Below, piece after piece: positions 9,001 to 17,962 of a DNA stretch of 64,000 nt. Each line of letters begins with the position of its first letter. The first letter of the stretch is position 1. Below the pieces are notes generated by a model. The model saw only the letters and a program-made list of their open reading frames with translations. It was not told where the DNA came from and made no database searches. This DNA is from Planctomycetota bacterium (lineage in GTDB: Bacteria > Planctomycetota > UBA1135 > UBA2386): positions 26,270-90,269 of the forward strand of contig BJHM01000015.1 in assembly GCA_014192625.1 (NCBI GenBank), in the 5' to 3' direction. The position numbers and the translations under genes were made by a program.

Positions 9001-10116
9001 TCAGATGTTGTGCAGGCGAATGGCGCCGGTCGGGCAGTTGCGTTCGCATGCCATGTCGCGCGTGCACTCATAGTTATGCAACTTGCGCACGACATCGCCA
9101 AGCGGCACCGCAGCAAAACCGTTGGTGGCGCACGTTGCCGCACAGATGCCGCAGTGAATGCAGGCGTTCGCGTCAACCTCAAGCCGAACGTGATCGCGCG
9201 GCAGTGTGACGTTGCGATCAAACTCTGCTACCACCACTGGGTCGCACAGGTAGCGCGTCAGCGGATGCGTCGTCAAGACCTCAAGTGCCTCGCGCTCGCC
9301 GACCCGCACGATCTCCCGCACGTCCGGCATATCCAGAATACCAAACTGCGAAACCTTGGGCTTGATCAGCACGGTGCGCGCATCGACGAAGCGGTGCAGA
9401 TTGTGCTCGTTGAGCGCCTGTCCCATCACCTCGTAAGTCTGGGTCACGATGTGCAACCAGCTGCTCTTGAAGTTGGTCCGCGCATGCAAATCGCGATGCG
9501 ACAGGTCGATGGCGATTACCAAATCCGGTTTGCGCGCAGCAGCTAGGCGTAAGCCGAGCGTCTCCGTCATGCCACCATCCACGTAGTGATCACCCTGGAT
9601 CTCCAGCGGCTCAAAAACCGCCGGCAGACATGCGCTCGCATACACCGCATCGGCAACCGGCACATCGTCCGCGCCCGGCAGTCCGAAGAAGCGTGACTTG
9701 CCACTGGTCAGCGACAGTGCATTGCAAAAAAACGGCCGCGGCATGTCACCAAACACCTGCTGCGGGAGCCACCGCCGCAAAAACGCATGGAACGTGCGAC
9801 CCTTGTAGAACGAGGTGTGGCGGAAGCCCTTCACCAGTTGTTTCAGGATGCTCGACTTGAAGTAGTCCTTGATCGTGATCTCGGACGCGACTTCCTCGAT
9901 CCTGCGGCTGTCCATGCCGGTCGCATAGAGCGATCCCATCACGGCACCCATGCTGGTGCCCACCACCTCGTCGATGCGCAGGCCCAGCCGTTCGATGGCA
10001 CGGATGATGCCGATGTGACAGTAGCCGCGCATTCCGCCGCCGCCGAGCACGAGTACGGTCCGCCGCGGCGCTTCCGGCAGCCACGGGCGGGTCGCGGCGC
10101 GGCGGCCGCCATGCAT
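9001..10116 (-). CDS. Patatin-like phospholipase fused to a C-terminal ferredoxin domain
   Basis: The N-terminal 300 residues are a patatin/RssA-type lipid acyl hydrolase: oxyanion loop GGGGMRGYCHIG, nucleophile elbow GTSMG and the catalytic aspartate in YVDGGM. The last 70 residues are a ferredoxin-like domain: CIHCGICAATC gives a clean C-x2-C-x2-C-x3-C cluster and YECTRDMACERNCPTGAI gives C-x5-C-x3-C-P, a second, atypically spaced cluster. The junction is a continuous open frame with no stop or frame change. This would be an iron-sulfur-regulated or redox-coupled lipase; no such role is known to me. ATG 10116 is used, with ATG 10230 as an alternative; neither has a strong ribosome site. It heads a minus-strand set divergent from the acyl-CoA ligase operon, fitting fatty-acid release followed by activation. 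Confidence 0.85.
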   Translation of the reverse strand: MHGGRRAATRPWLPEAPRRTVLVLGGGGMRGYCHIGIIRAIERLGLRIDEVVGTSMGAVMGSLYATGMDSRRIEEVASEITIKDYFKSSILKQLVKGFRHTSFYKGRTFHAFLRRWLPQQVFGDMPRPFFCNALSLTSGKSRFFGLPGADDVPVADAVYASACLPAVFEPLEIQGDHYVDGGMTETLGLRLAAARKPDLVIAIDLSHRDLHARTNFKSSWLHIVTQTYEVMGQALNEHNLHRFVDARTVLIKPKVSQFGILDMPDVREIVRVGEREALEVLTTHPLTRYLCDPVVVAEFDRNVTLPRDHVRLEVDANACIHCGICAATCATNGFAAVPLGDVVRKLHNYECTRDMACERNCPTGAIRLHNI

Positions 10117-10291
10117 TGAATCGTTAGGGTCGGATGGACTCACTGTGGGAACACGCCTTAGAGCCGCACAAGTCGCGCGGACCGCATACCGATAGATCGG
10201 ACCTGACAATGAGTTGCCTGAAGCCGGCAACGAATCGCTGTTGGGGATCTAGAGGAAGGGGACGGCGACAGGCGGTCGCAACACAAACCAA

Positions 10292-11776
10292 ATGAACAAG
10301 TGGCGAGAAATCCAGCGCATGCCGCGCAGCGAGCAACGCGCGATGCAGGACCACTTACTGCGGCGCTACGTCAGCGAGTATCTCCAGCCCTTCAGCGCCT
10401 TCTACCGAGAGCTATTCGCTCGCGCGGGCGTCTCGCCCGACCAGATTCGCACGGTCGACGATCTGCGCCGCCTGCCGCTCACCAGCAAAATAGACCTGCT
10501 GCCGTCCAAGGAAGATCCGCAACGCTTCAAAAAGTTCATCCTGCAACCTGATCCCGCGAGCCTGAAGGCCGCGTGGCCACTGCACAAAAAACTGCCGCTC
10601 TTATGGCAGAAGTGGACCAAGGGCACGGCGGCGGTGAAGCAGCGGTTGCGCACTGAATTCTATCCGAGCTTCATGACCTTCACGACCGGCCGCTCCGCAG
10701 AGCCGGTGCCATTCTTCTACACGCCGCACGATCTCGCCAACCTGCGTGAAACTGGTGCGCGACTGGTCGACGTGATGGGACTCCACTCGGAATTCCGCGT
10801 CGCCAACGTGTTCCCATATGCGCCGCACCTCGCGTTTTGGCAGGTGTTCAGCGCCGGACAAGCGACCGGCATGATGGTGCTGTCGACCGGCGGCGGCAAA
10901 GTGATGGGCAGCAGCGGCGACCTGCGGGCAATCGCCCGTTTGCGCGCTGAGGCACTGATCGGCGTGCCAGGCTACATCTACCACCTGCTGCGGCGCGGCG
11001 CGGCAGAGGGCATTGATCTCTCGTCCATCAAGATCGTGGTGCTGGGCGCCGAACGCGTGCCGCCCGGCATGAAGCTCAAGATTCGCAGCCTGCTTGCCCA
11101 GATGGGCGCAAAAGATGTGCGCGTTTTTGGCACCTACGGATTCACCGAGGCGCGGATGGCGTTCGCCGAGTGTCCGACGCAGGACAACGAATACACCGGC
11201 TACCACCTCTACCCAGACTTGGCAATCTTTGAGGTCGTAGACCCAAAGACCGGCGAAGTGGTGCCCGATGGCTGTGACGGCGAGCTCGTGTTCTCGCCAC
11301 TGCAAGCGCGCGCTAGTTGCGTGTTCCGGTATCGCACTGGCGATCTTGTCCGCGGCGGCATCCGCTACGAGCCGTGCCCGCATTGCGGTCGCACGGTGCC
11401 GCGCATCAGCAGCGACCTGACACGCGAATCGTCGCTGAAGGACCTGCAGCTACTGAAGATCAAAGGGACGCTCGTCAACCTGGAAGACTGCGCGATGCTG
11501 CTCGGCAGCATGCCCGAAATCGAGGAGTGGCAGATCGAGCTGCGCAAGAAAGACGACGACCCACTCGAAGTGGATGAGTTGGTCGTGCACTTGGCATTGC
11601 GCGATGACGAGCAACGCGAAGCGGCAGCTACCAAGGTCCGCGAAACATTCAAAGGCAGGCTCGAGGTGGCGCCCAATCGCGTCGAGTTCCTCGGCCTCGA
11701 AGCCATGCTGCGAAAAATCGGCATGGAGACTGAGATGAAGGAGAAACGCTTCGTAGACGCGAGGCCTAAACCATGA
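10292..11776 (+). CDS. AMP-forming acyl/aryl-CoA ligase, phenylacetate-CoA ligase-like
   Basis: A 494-residue adenylate-forming enzyme of the PaaK type, converting a carboxylic acid, ATP and CoA to an acyl-CoA. Seen motifs: the phosphate loop region FTTGRSAEP, the adenine-binding FGTYGFTEAR, YRTGDL with the ribose-binding aspartate, and CPHCGRTVPRI, a zinc-like loop typical of PaaK relatives. The N-terminal half is more divergent than in true phenylacetate ligases. It heads an operon with thiolase and FadJ-like genes, overlapping the next start by four bases (ATGA), so its product most likely enters beta-oxidation. Aromatic or long-chain substrate cannot be decided from sequence. Confidence 0.85.
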   Translation: MNKWREIQRMPRSEQRAMQDHLLRRYVSEYLQPFSAFYRELFARAGVSPDQIRTVDDLRRLPLTSKIDLLPSKEDPQRFKKFILQPDPASLKAAWPLHKKLPLLWQKWTKGTAAVKQRLRTEFYPSFMTFTTGRSAEPVPFFYTPHDLANLRETGARLVDVMGLHSEFRVANVFPYAPHLAFWQVFSAGQATGMMVLSTGGGKVMGSSGDLRAIARLRAEALIGVPGYIYHLLRRGAAEGIDLSSIKIVVLGAERVPPGMKLKIRSLLAQMGAKDVRVFGTYGFTEARMAFAECPTQDNEYTGYHLYPDLAIFEVVDPKTGEVVPDGCDGELVFSPLQARASCVFRYRTGDLVRGGIRYEPCPHCGRTVPRISSDLTRESSLKDLQLLKIKGTLVNLEDCAMLLGSMPEIEEWQIELRKKDDDPLEVDELVVHLALRDDEQREAAATKVRETFKGRLEVAPNRVEFLGLEAMLRKIGMETEMKEKRFVDARPKP

Positions 11777-13071
11777 CGCAGCAAGACACCGATTTGGCGA
11801 TCATCGCCGGTTTTCGCACCCCGTTCTGCAAGGCCTCCGGCGCAATGCAAGGCGCCGCCGCGGCCGACCTTGCTGCGCACGTGTTCCGCGAAGTGCTCGA
11901 CCGCACGGGTTTTGACCCAGCGCAAATCGACGAGGTGCTCCTTGGTTGCGCCGGTCCCGATGCGCGCGAGGCCAACGTCGCGCGCGTTGCCGCCCTGCGC
12001 GCTGGCGTGCCAGCCTCGGTGCCAGCACTCACCGTGATGCGCAACTGCGCGTCCGGGATGGAAGCGGTGCTGCAGGCGCAGACCAGAATGCGCGCCGGTG
12101 AAGGCGAAGTTTTTTTAGTCGGCGGCGCTGAGTCGATGTCCAACTTCCCCCTGCTGATGGGCCCTCGGTTGGTGAAGTTCTTCACCAACCTGGGCAAGTC
12201 GAAGAACGCCATCCAGCGAATGCGCGCGATGCTGCAGTTTCGTCCGTCGGCGCTGAAGCCGCGCATCGCGGTGATGGAAGGCCTCACCGATCCGATCACT
12301 GGTTTGATGATGGGTAACACGGCGGAAAATGTCGCGCGCCTGTTTGGCATCAATCGCGACAGCATGGATGCGTTTGCGTTGCAAAGTCACCAGCGCGCCG
12401 CTGCGGCACAGCAGAAAAATCGGTTCGCCAGCGAGATCGTGCCGTTCACGCCGCCGCCGCGATTCCAAGCCATGCTGTGCACCGACGACGGAGTGCGTCA
12501 ACAGCAGACGATGCAGGCGTTGACCCAGCTGCGCCCGGTGTTTGACCGCAACAATGGCGACGTGACAGTCGGCAACTCGTGCCAAATCACCGACGGCGCG
12601 GCAGCGATGCTCGTCACCACGGTGCGGCGCGCAAAGTCGCTCGGCCTAAAGCCGCTCGCCGTGCTGCGTGGCGCCGCCAGCAAAGGCCTCGATCCCGCAT
12701 ACATGGGTCTCGGCCCGGTGCACGCAACGCCGCGCGCGCTGCAAACGGCCGGCATAGAGTTCAAAGACCTAGACCTGTTTGAAATCAACGAAGCCTTCGC
12801 CGCGCAGGTGCTCGGCTGCATGCGCGCGTTCAGCAGCGACTCTTACTGCCGCGACCAGCTAGGCCTCTCCAGTGCACTCGGCGAAATCGACCCAAGCAAA
12901 CTCAACGTCAATGGCGGTGCCATCGCACTCGGCCACCCGATCGCCGCATCCGGCGCGCGGTTGTTGATCACGCTGGCGCAAGAACTGCGGCAGCAAAACA
13001 AGCGGTATGGATTGGCGGCGCTGTGCATCGGCGGCGGCCAAGGCCAAGCCATGATTCTGGAGGCAGCATGA
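11773..13071 (+). CDS. Thiolase (acetyl-CoA acyltransferase), FadI/FadA-like
   Basis: A 432-residue thiolase. The acyl-accepting cysteine is in RNCASG (Cys92), the histidine in the GGAIALGHPIAASGAR stretch, and the second cysteine in ALCIGGGQG; NEAFAAQ is also intact. These give a complete catalytic set for cleaving 3-ketoacyl-CoA with CoA. The length and the insert between residues 115 and 160 resemble the trifunctional-beta/FadI group more than short-chain thiolases. It overlaps the ligase stop and the following FadJ-like start, so the three are translationally coupled. Confidence 0.92.
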   Translation: MTQQDTDLAIIAGFRTPFCKASGAMQGAAAADLAAHVFREVLDRTGFDPAQIDEVLLGCAGPDAREANVARVAALRAGVPASVPALTVMRNCASGMEAVLQAQTRMRAGEGEVFLVGGAESMSNFPLLMGPRLVKFFTNLGKSKNAIQRMRAMLQFRPSALKPRIAVMEGLTDPITGLMMGNTAENVARLFGINRDSMDAFALQSHQRAAAAQQKNRFASEIVPFTPPPRFQAMLCTDDGVRQQQTMQALTQLRPVFDRNNGDVTVGNSCQITDGAAAMLVTTVRRAKSLGLKPLAVLRGAASKGLDPAYMGLGPVHATPRALQTAGIEFKDLDLFEINEAFAAQVLGCMRAFSSDSYCRDQLGLSSALGEIDPSKLNVNGGAIALGHPIAASGARLLITLAQELRQQNKRYGLAALCIGGGQGQAMILEAA

Positions 13072-15218
13072 ACGCCACCACCACTCACGAACCAAAGAAC
13101 CCCGTGCCAACGACGGCGCCACTCGTTCCCTGCACCATCGACGCAAATGGCATTGCCACAGTTCGACTCGGCCGCGCCGATGAGAGCGTGGTCACGTTCA
13201 CCCGCGAACGACTGCTGGCACTCGGCGAAGTGTTGTCTTCGCTGCGACAAAACCGCGCGCTGCGCGGCGTGATCATTGCGGGCTCCGCGCCTGGCATGTT
13301 CTGCGCCGGCGCCGACATCAACCTGATTCACTCGATCGCCTCGGTCGAAGAAGGCACTGCGGCGGCAAACACCGGCCGCGAAGTCTTCCAACTCTGCCAG
13401 CAGCTGCCTGTGCCTGTCGTGGCGGCCATCGAAGGGCCCTGCGTCGGCGGCGGTTGCGAACTGGCATTGTTCTGTGACCTGCGCGTCGCCAGCGACCATC
13501 CAGCAACGCAGATCGGGCTGCCTGAAACCAAGCTCGGCATCGTGCCAGGCTTTGGCGGCACGCAAAACATGGCACGCCTGATCGGGCTGCCGAACGCGCT
13601 CGACATGATCCTCGCCGGCAAGTTGCTAAAGCCGGTGCCGGCCAAAAAGAAGGGCCTCGTCGACCGCGTTGTGCCAAGCGACAAACTGCTCTCGACCGCA
13701 CTTGCCGAATTGCAGAAGTTGATTCAACAGGGCAAAAAAGCCCCCAAGCGCAAACTGCGCGGCGCAGCATTTTGGTTCAGCAAGACCCCGCTGCGAGCAA
13801 TCGCCGCTCGCGCCGCGCGCAAAGCGCTGAGCGATGGCCCTGCCAAGTTCTATCCCGCCCCAAGGCTCGCTCTCGAGTTGTGCTTGCAAGCCTTCACGCA
13901 GCCAGTCGCGCAGGGTTTCGCGGCAGAAGCGCGCGCACTCGGCGAAATGATCGCATCACCGGTCAGCAAGGCGCTGACACATTTGTTCTTCCTCACCGAA
14001 CGCAGCAAGCGACTCGGCAAGCAACCGGGCGCCGCCGATTTGTCGCGCGGCCTGATCGTCGGCGGCGGCGTCATGGGCGCTGGCATCGCGAGCCTGCTGG
14101 CACAGAAGGGCCTGCGGGTAAGGCTCTGCGACCTAAACGGCGAAGCTCTCGCGAAAGCCAAAGCACGCCTGCAGGATGATCTGACCAAGCGGCTAAAGCG
14201 CCGCCACATGGAACGTCATGAAGCGCAGGCCGTGCAGGACCGGCTCGCGGTATCGAGCGACTGGGGCAGCCTCGTTGGCGTGGACCTCTTTCTCGAAGCA
14301 GTGGTTGAGGATCTCGCGGTGAAGCGCAAGCTGATGAGTGAAGCGGTCGCACGCGGCTTGCCGGCCGACGCGATCATCGCCACCAATACGAGTTCGTTGC
14401 CGGTCTTTGCGATGGCAGAAACCGTGCCAAACCCAGAGCGCGTGGTTGGCATCCACTTCTTCAACCCGCCTGAGAAGATGCCGCTGATCGAAGTGATCCG
14501 CGGGAAGCACACGAGTGACGCTGCGGTCGCAACCGCATGCCGGCTCGCAGTGCGGCTCGGCAAGTTTCCGATTGTCGTGCAGGACACGCCCGGCTTCCTG
14601 GTCAATCGCTGCCTCGCGCCGTATTTGAACGAAGCATCGCGCCTCCTGCTCGAAGGCAATGAGCCGGAGTTTATCGATCGCGTCATGCTCGACTTCGGCA
14701 TGCCAATGGGCCCATGCCGCTTGCTCGACGAGGTTGGCTTCGACGTAGCGACCAAGGTCAGCGAAGTCATGAGCAAGGCGTTTGCCAGCCGCATGCAACC
14801 GACCCCGCTGTTCGCCGCGATGGTCGAGAAAAAGGCACTCGGCAAGAAATCTGGCGGCGGCATCTATGCCGTGCGTGGCAATCGCCCGGGTCCAGGCGTG
14901 CAAGTCATCGAACGGCTGCGCAAGGAGCGCGGCATGCCAACGCGCCAGGCATCGCGCAGCGAAGTGTTGCAGCGCCTGATCTACCCGATGATCGATGAGG
15001 CCTACCGCTGCCTCGATGAGAAGATCGTCGCTGCCGAACAGGACCTCGACCTCGGGCTCGTGATGGGCATCGGCTTCCCGCCGTTTCTCGGTGGCGTAAC
15101 CGGCTTCGCACAGCGCGAGGGCCTGAAGACAATCGTTCTCGCGCTCGACGAACTCGCACGCAAGACCGACCCGCGCTTCCAACCGAGCGACGGCCTGCGC
15201 CGCCGTTCGCTGGCCTGA
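13068..15218 (+). CDS. fadJ: FadJ-like enoyl-CoA hydratase / 3-hydroxyacyl-CoA dehydrogenase
   Basis: Two-domain beta-oxidation enzyme of 716 residues. The N-terminal crotonase domain shows APGMFCAGADI (oxyanion hole), GGGCELALFCD and LPETKLGIVPGFGGTQN with both glutamates expected of a hydratase. From about residue 335 the NAD-binding dehydrogenase follows: GGGVMGAGIA, the TNTSSLP loop and GIHFFNPPEKMPLIEV with its catalytic histidine, then the C-terminal helical domains. ATG 13068 overlaps the thiolase stop as ATGA and has GGAGG 4-8 bases upstream, so the longer in-frame start at 13023 is rejected. Together with the two preceding genes it can carry out most of a beta-oxidation turn; an acyl-CoA dehydrogenase is not in the window. 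Confidence 0.94.
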   Translation: MNATTTHEPKNPVPTTAPLVPCTIDANGIATVRLGRADESVVTFTRERLLALGEVLSSLRQNRALRGVIIAGSAPGMFCAGADINLIHSIASVEEGTAAANTGREVFQLCQQLPVPVVAAIEGPCVGGGCELALFCDLRVASDHPATQIGLPETKLGIVPGFGGTQNMARLIGLPNALDMILAGKLLKPVPAKKKGLVDRVVPSDKLLSTALAELQKLIQQGKKAPKRKLRGAAFWFSKTPLRAIAARAARKALSDGPAKFYPAPRLALELCLQAFTQPVAQGFAAEARALGEMIASPVSKALTHLFFLTERSKRLGKQPGAADLSRGLIVGGGVMGAGIASLLAQKGLRVRLCDLNGEALAKAKARLQDDLTKRLKRRHMERHEAQAVQDRLAVSSDWGSLVGVDLFLEAVVEDLAVKRKLMSEAVARGLPADAIIATNTSSLPVFAMAETVPNPERVVGIHFFNPPEKMPLIEVIRGKHTSDAAVATACRLAVRLGKFPIVVQDTPGFLVNRCLAPYLNEASRLLLEGNEPEFIDRVMLDFGMPMGPCRLLDEVGFDVATKVSEVMSKAFASRMQPTPLFAAMVEKKALGKKSGGGIYAVRGNRPGPGVQVIERLRKERGMPTRQASRSEVLQRLIYPMIDEAYRCLDEKIVAAEQDLDLGLVMGIGFPPFLGGVTGFAQREGLKTIVLALDELARKTDPRFQPSDGLRRRSLA

Positions 15219-15841
15219 CGAACGAGCCAGGGAACCAATACCACTACACCTCAATGGCCACCGACAAACGGTGCCGCAGCGCGGTGCAGGGATCTGCGCC
15301 ATTGGCCTGCGCCGCAGCTTGAGGAAGCGGCGCGACATTGCGGCGCGACACGCTGCGGTGCATCGCCACATAGGCCCGGATGCAGCACTGGAACGCGCTT
15401 CGCGACACCGCACTGGCCACCAGCAACCAATGCCGCCGCACGGTGTCGCGCTTTACGCCATTGATCTACGCCGCAGCTCGAGAGGGCTGTGCCACACAGT
15501 TGCCGCAACGCAACACCGCACCGGTAACCGGCTAAAACGCTGGGTTTGCGGCCGTCCCGACTCGTCGTAGCCATGCAGGTCGTCCCAGTTTGAGTTGGGA
15601 AAAATCGCCGCCAGAATTACTGCGCGATGGTCTTGCAGAAAATTTCTCATGTCATGTTTGCGGTGGCACTGGACCTTCAAACAGCAGCCAAACGGCCGCT
15701 GAAATTTTGAACTAAACTAATGTAACGGGCGTGCTATTAGCGGTGGAGCATTTCCCTTTACCTGTCGATAGGCCGTGCAGCCGGGGGATACGTCACCCTC
15801 AGTCTGACCTGTCGTTCTTTTTACCGCTTGGATTTTGTGCC
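15219..15841. other. Gene-free interval holding a duplicated 95-bp sequence
   Basis: No supported gene on either strand. The main content is the pair of diverged direct repeats listed separately. The last 150 bases before the lipoprotein gene include an AT-richer stretch (15700-15730) where its promoter may lie, but I cannot define boxes. Confidence 0.5.
15256..15508. repeat. Two diverged direct copies of a ~95-bp intergenic element, 159 bp apart
   Basis: Copy 1 begins at 15256 and copy 2 at 15415, both with GGCCACC. Aligned without gaps they share CGCCATTGRYCTRCGCCGCAG (15299 and 15458 regions) and several shorter blocks. The segment GTGTCGCGCTTTACGCC in copy 2 (15443-15459) recurs almost exactly at 42451-42468 inside a terminator hairpin, so this may be part of a dispersed family linked to gene ends. 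Confidence 0.6.
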
Positions 15842-16870
15842 GTGAGGTTCCAGCTGGCCATTTTGGTCTGTCTGCTAACCGGTTGCGCAATGCAACCGAC
15901 TCCGGTCGAAACCATGACTGCAGCGAGCATCTCAAATCGAGACCTGCTACTGCAACTCGCTCACAGCAACTCGATGCGACTTGGTGTCGAGTTTTTGCCG
16001 CCTGCTGCGGATGAGCTTGCTGTTTCGGCACTACCGGCCGCAGCTCGCGCGCAAGATCCACCAAGGCCAAACTTGCAACTGCCGCGCCCCCAAATCCAGC
16101 CCAAGATTGGCGCCGCCCGTCGCGAACTGCTTTCGCAAGAAAAGCACACGTGGCTCCTCAGCAGCGACGACCTCACATCGATTCACTCGAGTCTTGAGCG
16201 CGAAACGTTGCTGTTTCTTGACGACGTGCTCGAACAGGACTACCACCGATCCACGTTTGACCTTTCCACACCAATTCTCGACGCGGAAACGATCGATCAG
16301 CAGAGCCCCTTATTTGTGCTGCCGGACGGCGACTGCGATGCGGACGAATTGGCCGAACTGATGAATGAACGCGGGCTTTCTCTCATGCGCCGCCCAGCTC
16401 AACGCCTGCTGCGCCGCATGCCGATCGTGCACGATGCCGAGCTTGAAATTCAGGATTTCAGCTCAAGCAACGTGCCGCTGTCGAAGTCCTATCGGGAAAC
16501 TCACGCCGATCAGCGCAGCCTCGGCCGAGTGTCGGTGCGCGTTCACGCGGGCCAATGGAATGACCCCATCGAGGTCAACTATCTACGCCGCGGGTTCCGC
16601 ATCGGCTCGAGTCAGGAGCACCTCAAAATCGGTCTGCAAAATCAGCTGACCGACAGTCTAAGGCTCGATGCGAATTGCGAGTGGAACTACGACACGCAAG
16701 GCTTTAGTGCCCGCGCCGAACTGAGCTTTTCCGCAGGACCGCAGACGAGCGTGCATTTGCTGGTGAGCGACTCCATCGACTTCCTAGTAACTTCCAACCA
16801 ACACTCGCTCTACTCAACCCCATTGGATGGCTCGCCAGGAATCATGTTGTATGCCGTGCACCGGTTCTGA
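15842..16870 (+). CDS. Putative lipoprotein of unknown function
   Basis: Starting at GTG 15842 the protein opens with a short lipoprotein signal, RFQLAILVCLLTGC, whose lipobox cysteine would be residue 15; the longer in-frame ATG at 15731 would bury this signal. The remaining 325 residues include an acidic, proline-rich N-terminal part and a C-terminal half with alternating beta-type segments (VSVRVHAGQW, EVNYLRRGFRIG, ARAELSFSAGP) that could form a beta-sheet or small barrel. I recognise no family. It overlaps or abuts the following hydrolase gene. Confidence 0.65.
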   Translation: MRFQLAILVCLLTGCAMQPTPVETMTAASISNRDLLLQLAHSNSMRLGVEFLPPAADELAVSALPAAARAQDPPRPNLQLPRPQIQPKIGAARRELLSQEKHTWLLSSDDLTSIHSSLERETLLFLDDVLEQDYHRSTFDLSTPILDAETIDQQSPLFVLPDGDCDADELAELMNERGLSLMRRPAQRLLRRMPIVHDAELEIQDFSSSNVPLSKSYRETHADQRSLGRVSVRVHAGQWNDPIEVNYLRRGFRIGSSQEHLKIGLQNQLTDSLRLDANCEWNYDTQGFSARAELSFSAGPQTSVHLLVSDSIDFLVTSNQHSLYSTPLDGSPGIMLYAVHRF

Positions 16871-17855
16871 GTCATCCAAGGCACCGGGCCTGCGCCTCGA
16901 ACACCGCTATTCCGCGCTGCTAAAATCACTGCTCGTCTGCGTTGCAACATCGTGCAGCTATGTGCCACCACCCTGTTTCCCGCGCGCTGCATTGCCGTTG
17001 CCAAGCGAAGTTGCCGCCCGCTACGCGCTACCGTGCACGCCGCAGCTAACCACGCTAACGAAGCTGCCGGGCGACTCGGCGCTCGCCGGCGAACTGACCT
17101 GCGGCAGCGAGACGATTCGATTTCACCTGCTGCAGCATGCAGACCAACAGCGCCCCGTCGTGCTGCTGGTGCCAATCCTCAGTGGCGGCGAAGACCTGAT
17201 GCGCAGCATTGCTCGCCGCGTTGTGCAACGTGGCTACCACGCTGCCTGGTGTGAACGTGCGGGCTCGGCAATGCGAGTGCCTCAGCGCAGCCCAGAACTG
17301 GAACAACTTTTCGTGCGGACGGTCGTGCAGCAGAGGGTCTTGCTGGCCTTTTTGCGCGACACGACGATCCTTCGACCGCGCGCGTTCTTCGCGCTCGGGG
17401 TGTCGATGGGCGGCATCATTTCGACGGTGCTCACGGCGGTGGAACCCGACCTCGATGGCACCGCGATCTGCCTCGCTGGCGCGGACCTGCCAAATATCGT
17501 GCTCGACTCCGATGAGTCGCGCGTGGTGCGCTGGCGCAACTGGCGAATGGCTGATGGTGGCATCGGCGCGAACGGACTGCGCCAAGAACTGCAGCGCGAA
17601 CTGCTCTCCGATCCAGGCCGGCTCGGCCCGTTCGTGGACACGAATAGCGTCCTGCTGGTGCACGCCACTTTCGACGAAGTGATCCGCCCGCCACATCAGG
17701 ACCTCCTGTGGGAATCCCTCGGCCGGCCGCGGCGATTTTTGCTGCCCCTTGGCCATAGCAGCTCTGCCATGGCGATCGACTCGATCATCGCCACAGCAAC
17801 CGGCTTTTTTCATGAACGGGAGCCGCTGGCAGAACCCTTGGCAACACGCCGCTGA
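16851..17855 (+). CDS. Alpha/beta hydrolase, probably membrane-anchored
   Basis: About 334 residues. The nucleophile elbow is GVSMGG, the acid is likely in HATFDEVIRPP and the histidine in LPLGHSSS, in the right order for an esterase-like hydrolase; LVPILSGGED supplies the oxyanion strand. The N-terminal region (LLVCVATSCSYVPPP) looks like a lipoprotein or export signal. ATG 16851 is used; it overlaps the upstream lipoprotein gene by 20 bases, and ATG 16827 is an alternative. The substrate is unknown. Confidence 0.7.
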   Translation: MPCTGSESSKAPGLRLEHRYSALLKSLLVCVATSCSYVPPPCFPRAALPLPSEVAARYALPCTPQLTTLTKLPGDSALAGELTCGSETIRFHLLQHADQQRPVVLLVPILSGGEDLMRSIARRVVQRGYHAAWCERAGSAMRVPQRSPELEQLFVRTVVQQRVLLAFLRDTTILRPRAFFALGVSMGGIISTVLTAVEPDLDGTAICLAGADLPNIVLDSDESRVVRWRNWRMADGGIGANGLRQELQRELLSDPGRLGPFVDTNSVLLVHATFDEVIRPPHQDLLWESLGRPRRFLLPLGHSSSAMAIDSIIATATGFFHEREPLAEPLATRR

Positions 17856-17962
17856 CCGGCCCGCCGCAACAGAGAATCGAGCAGGAGGCAACCGGCCCCT
17901 TGCGCGTCCTGTCGGCCACCCCTTTCATCTGTCAACCCATCCTTCTTCCCAGAACCTGATCC

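Noticed and set aside
15251..15574. Cysteine- and arginine-rich reading frame on the minus strand with internal repeats
   Set aside because: The repetition comes from the duplicated DNA element, and the composition is that of random GC-rich sequence.
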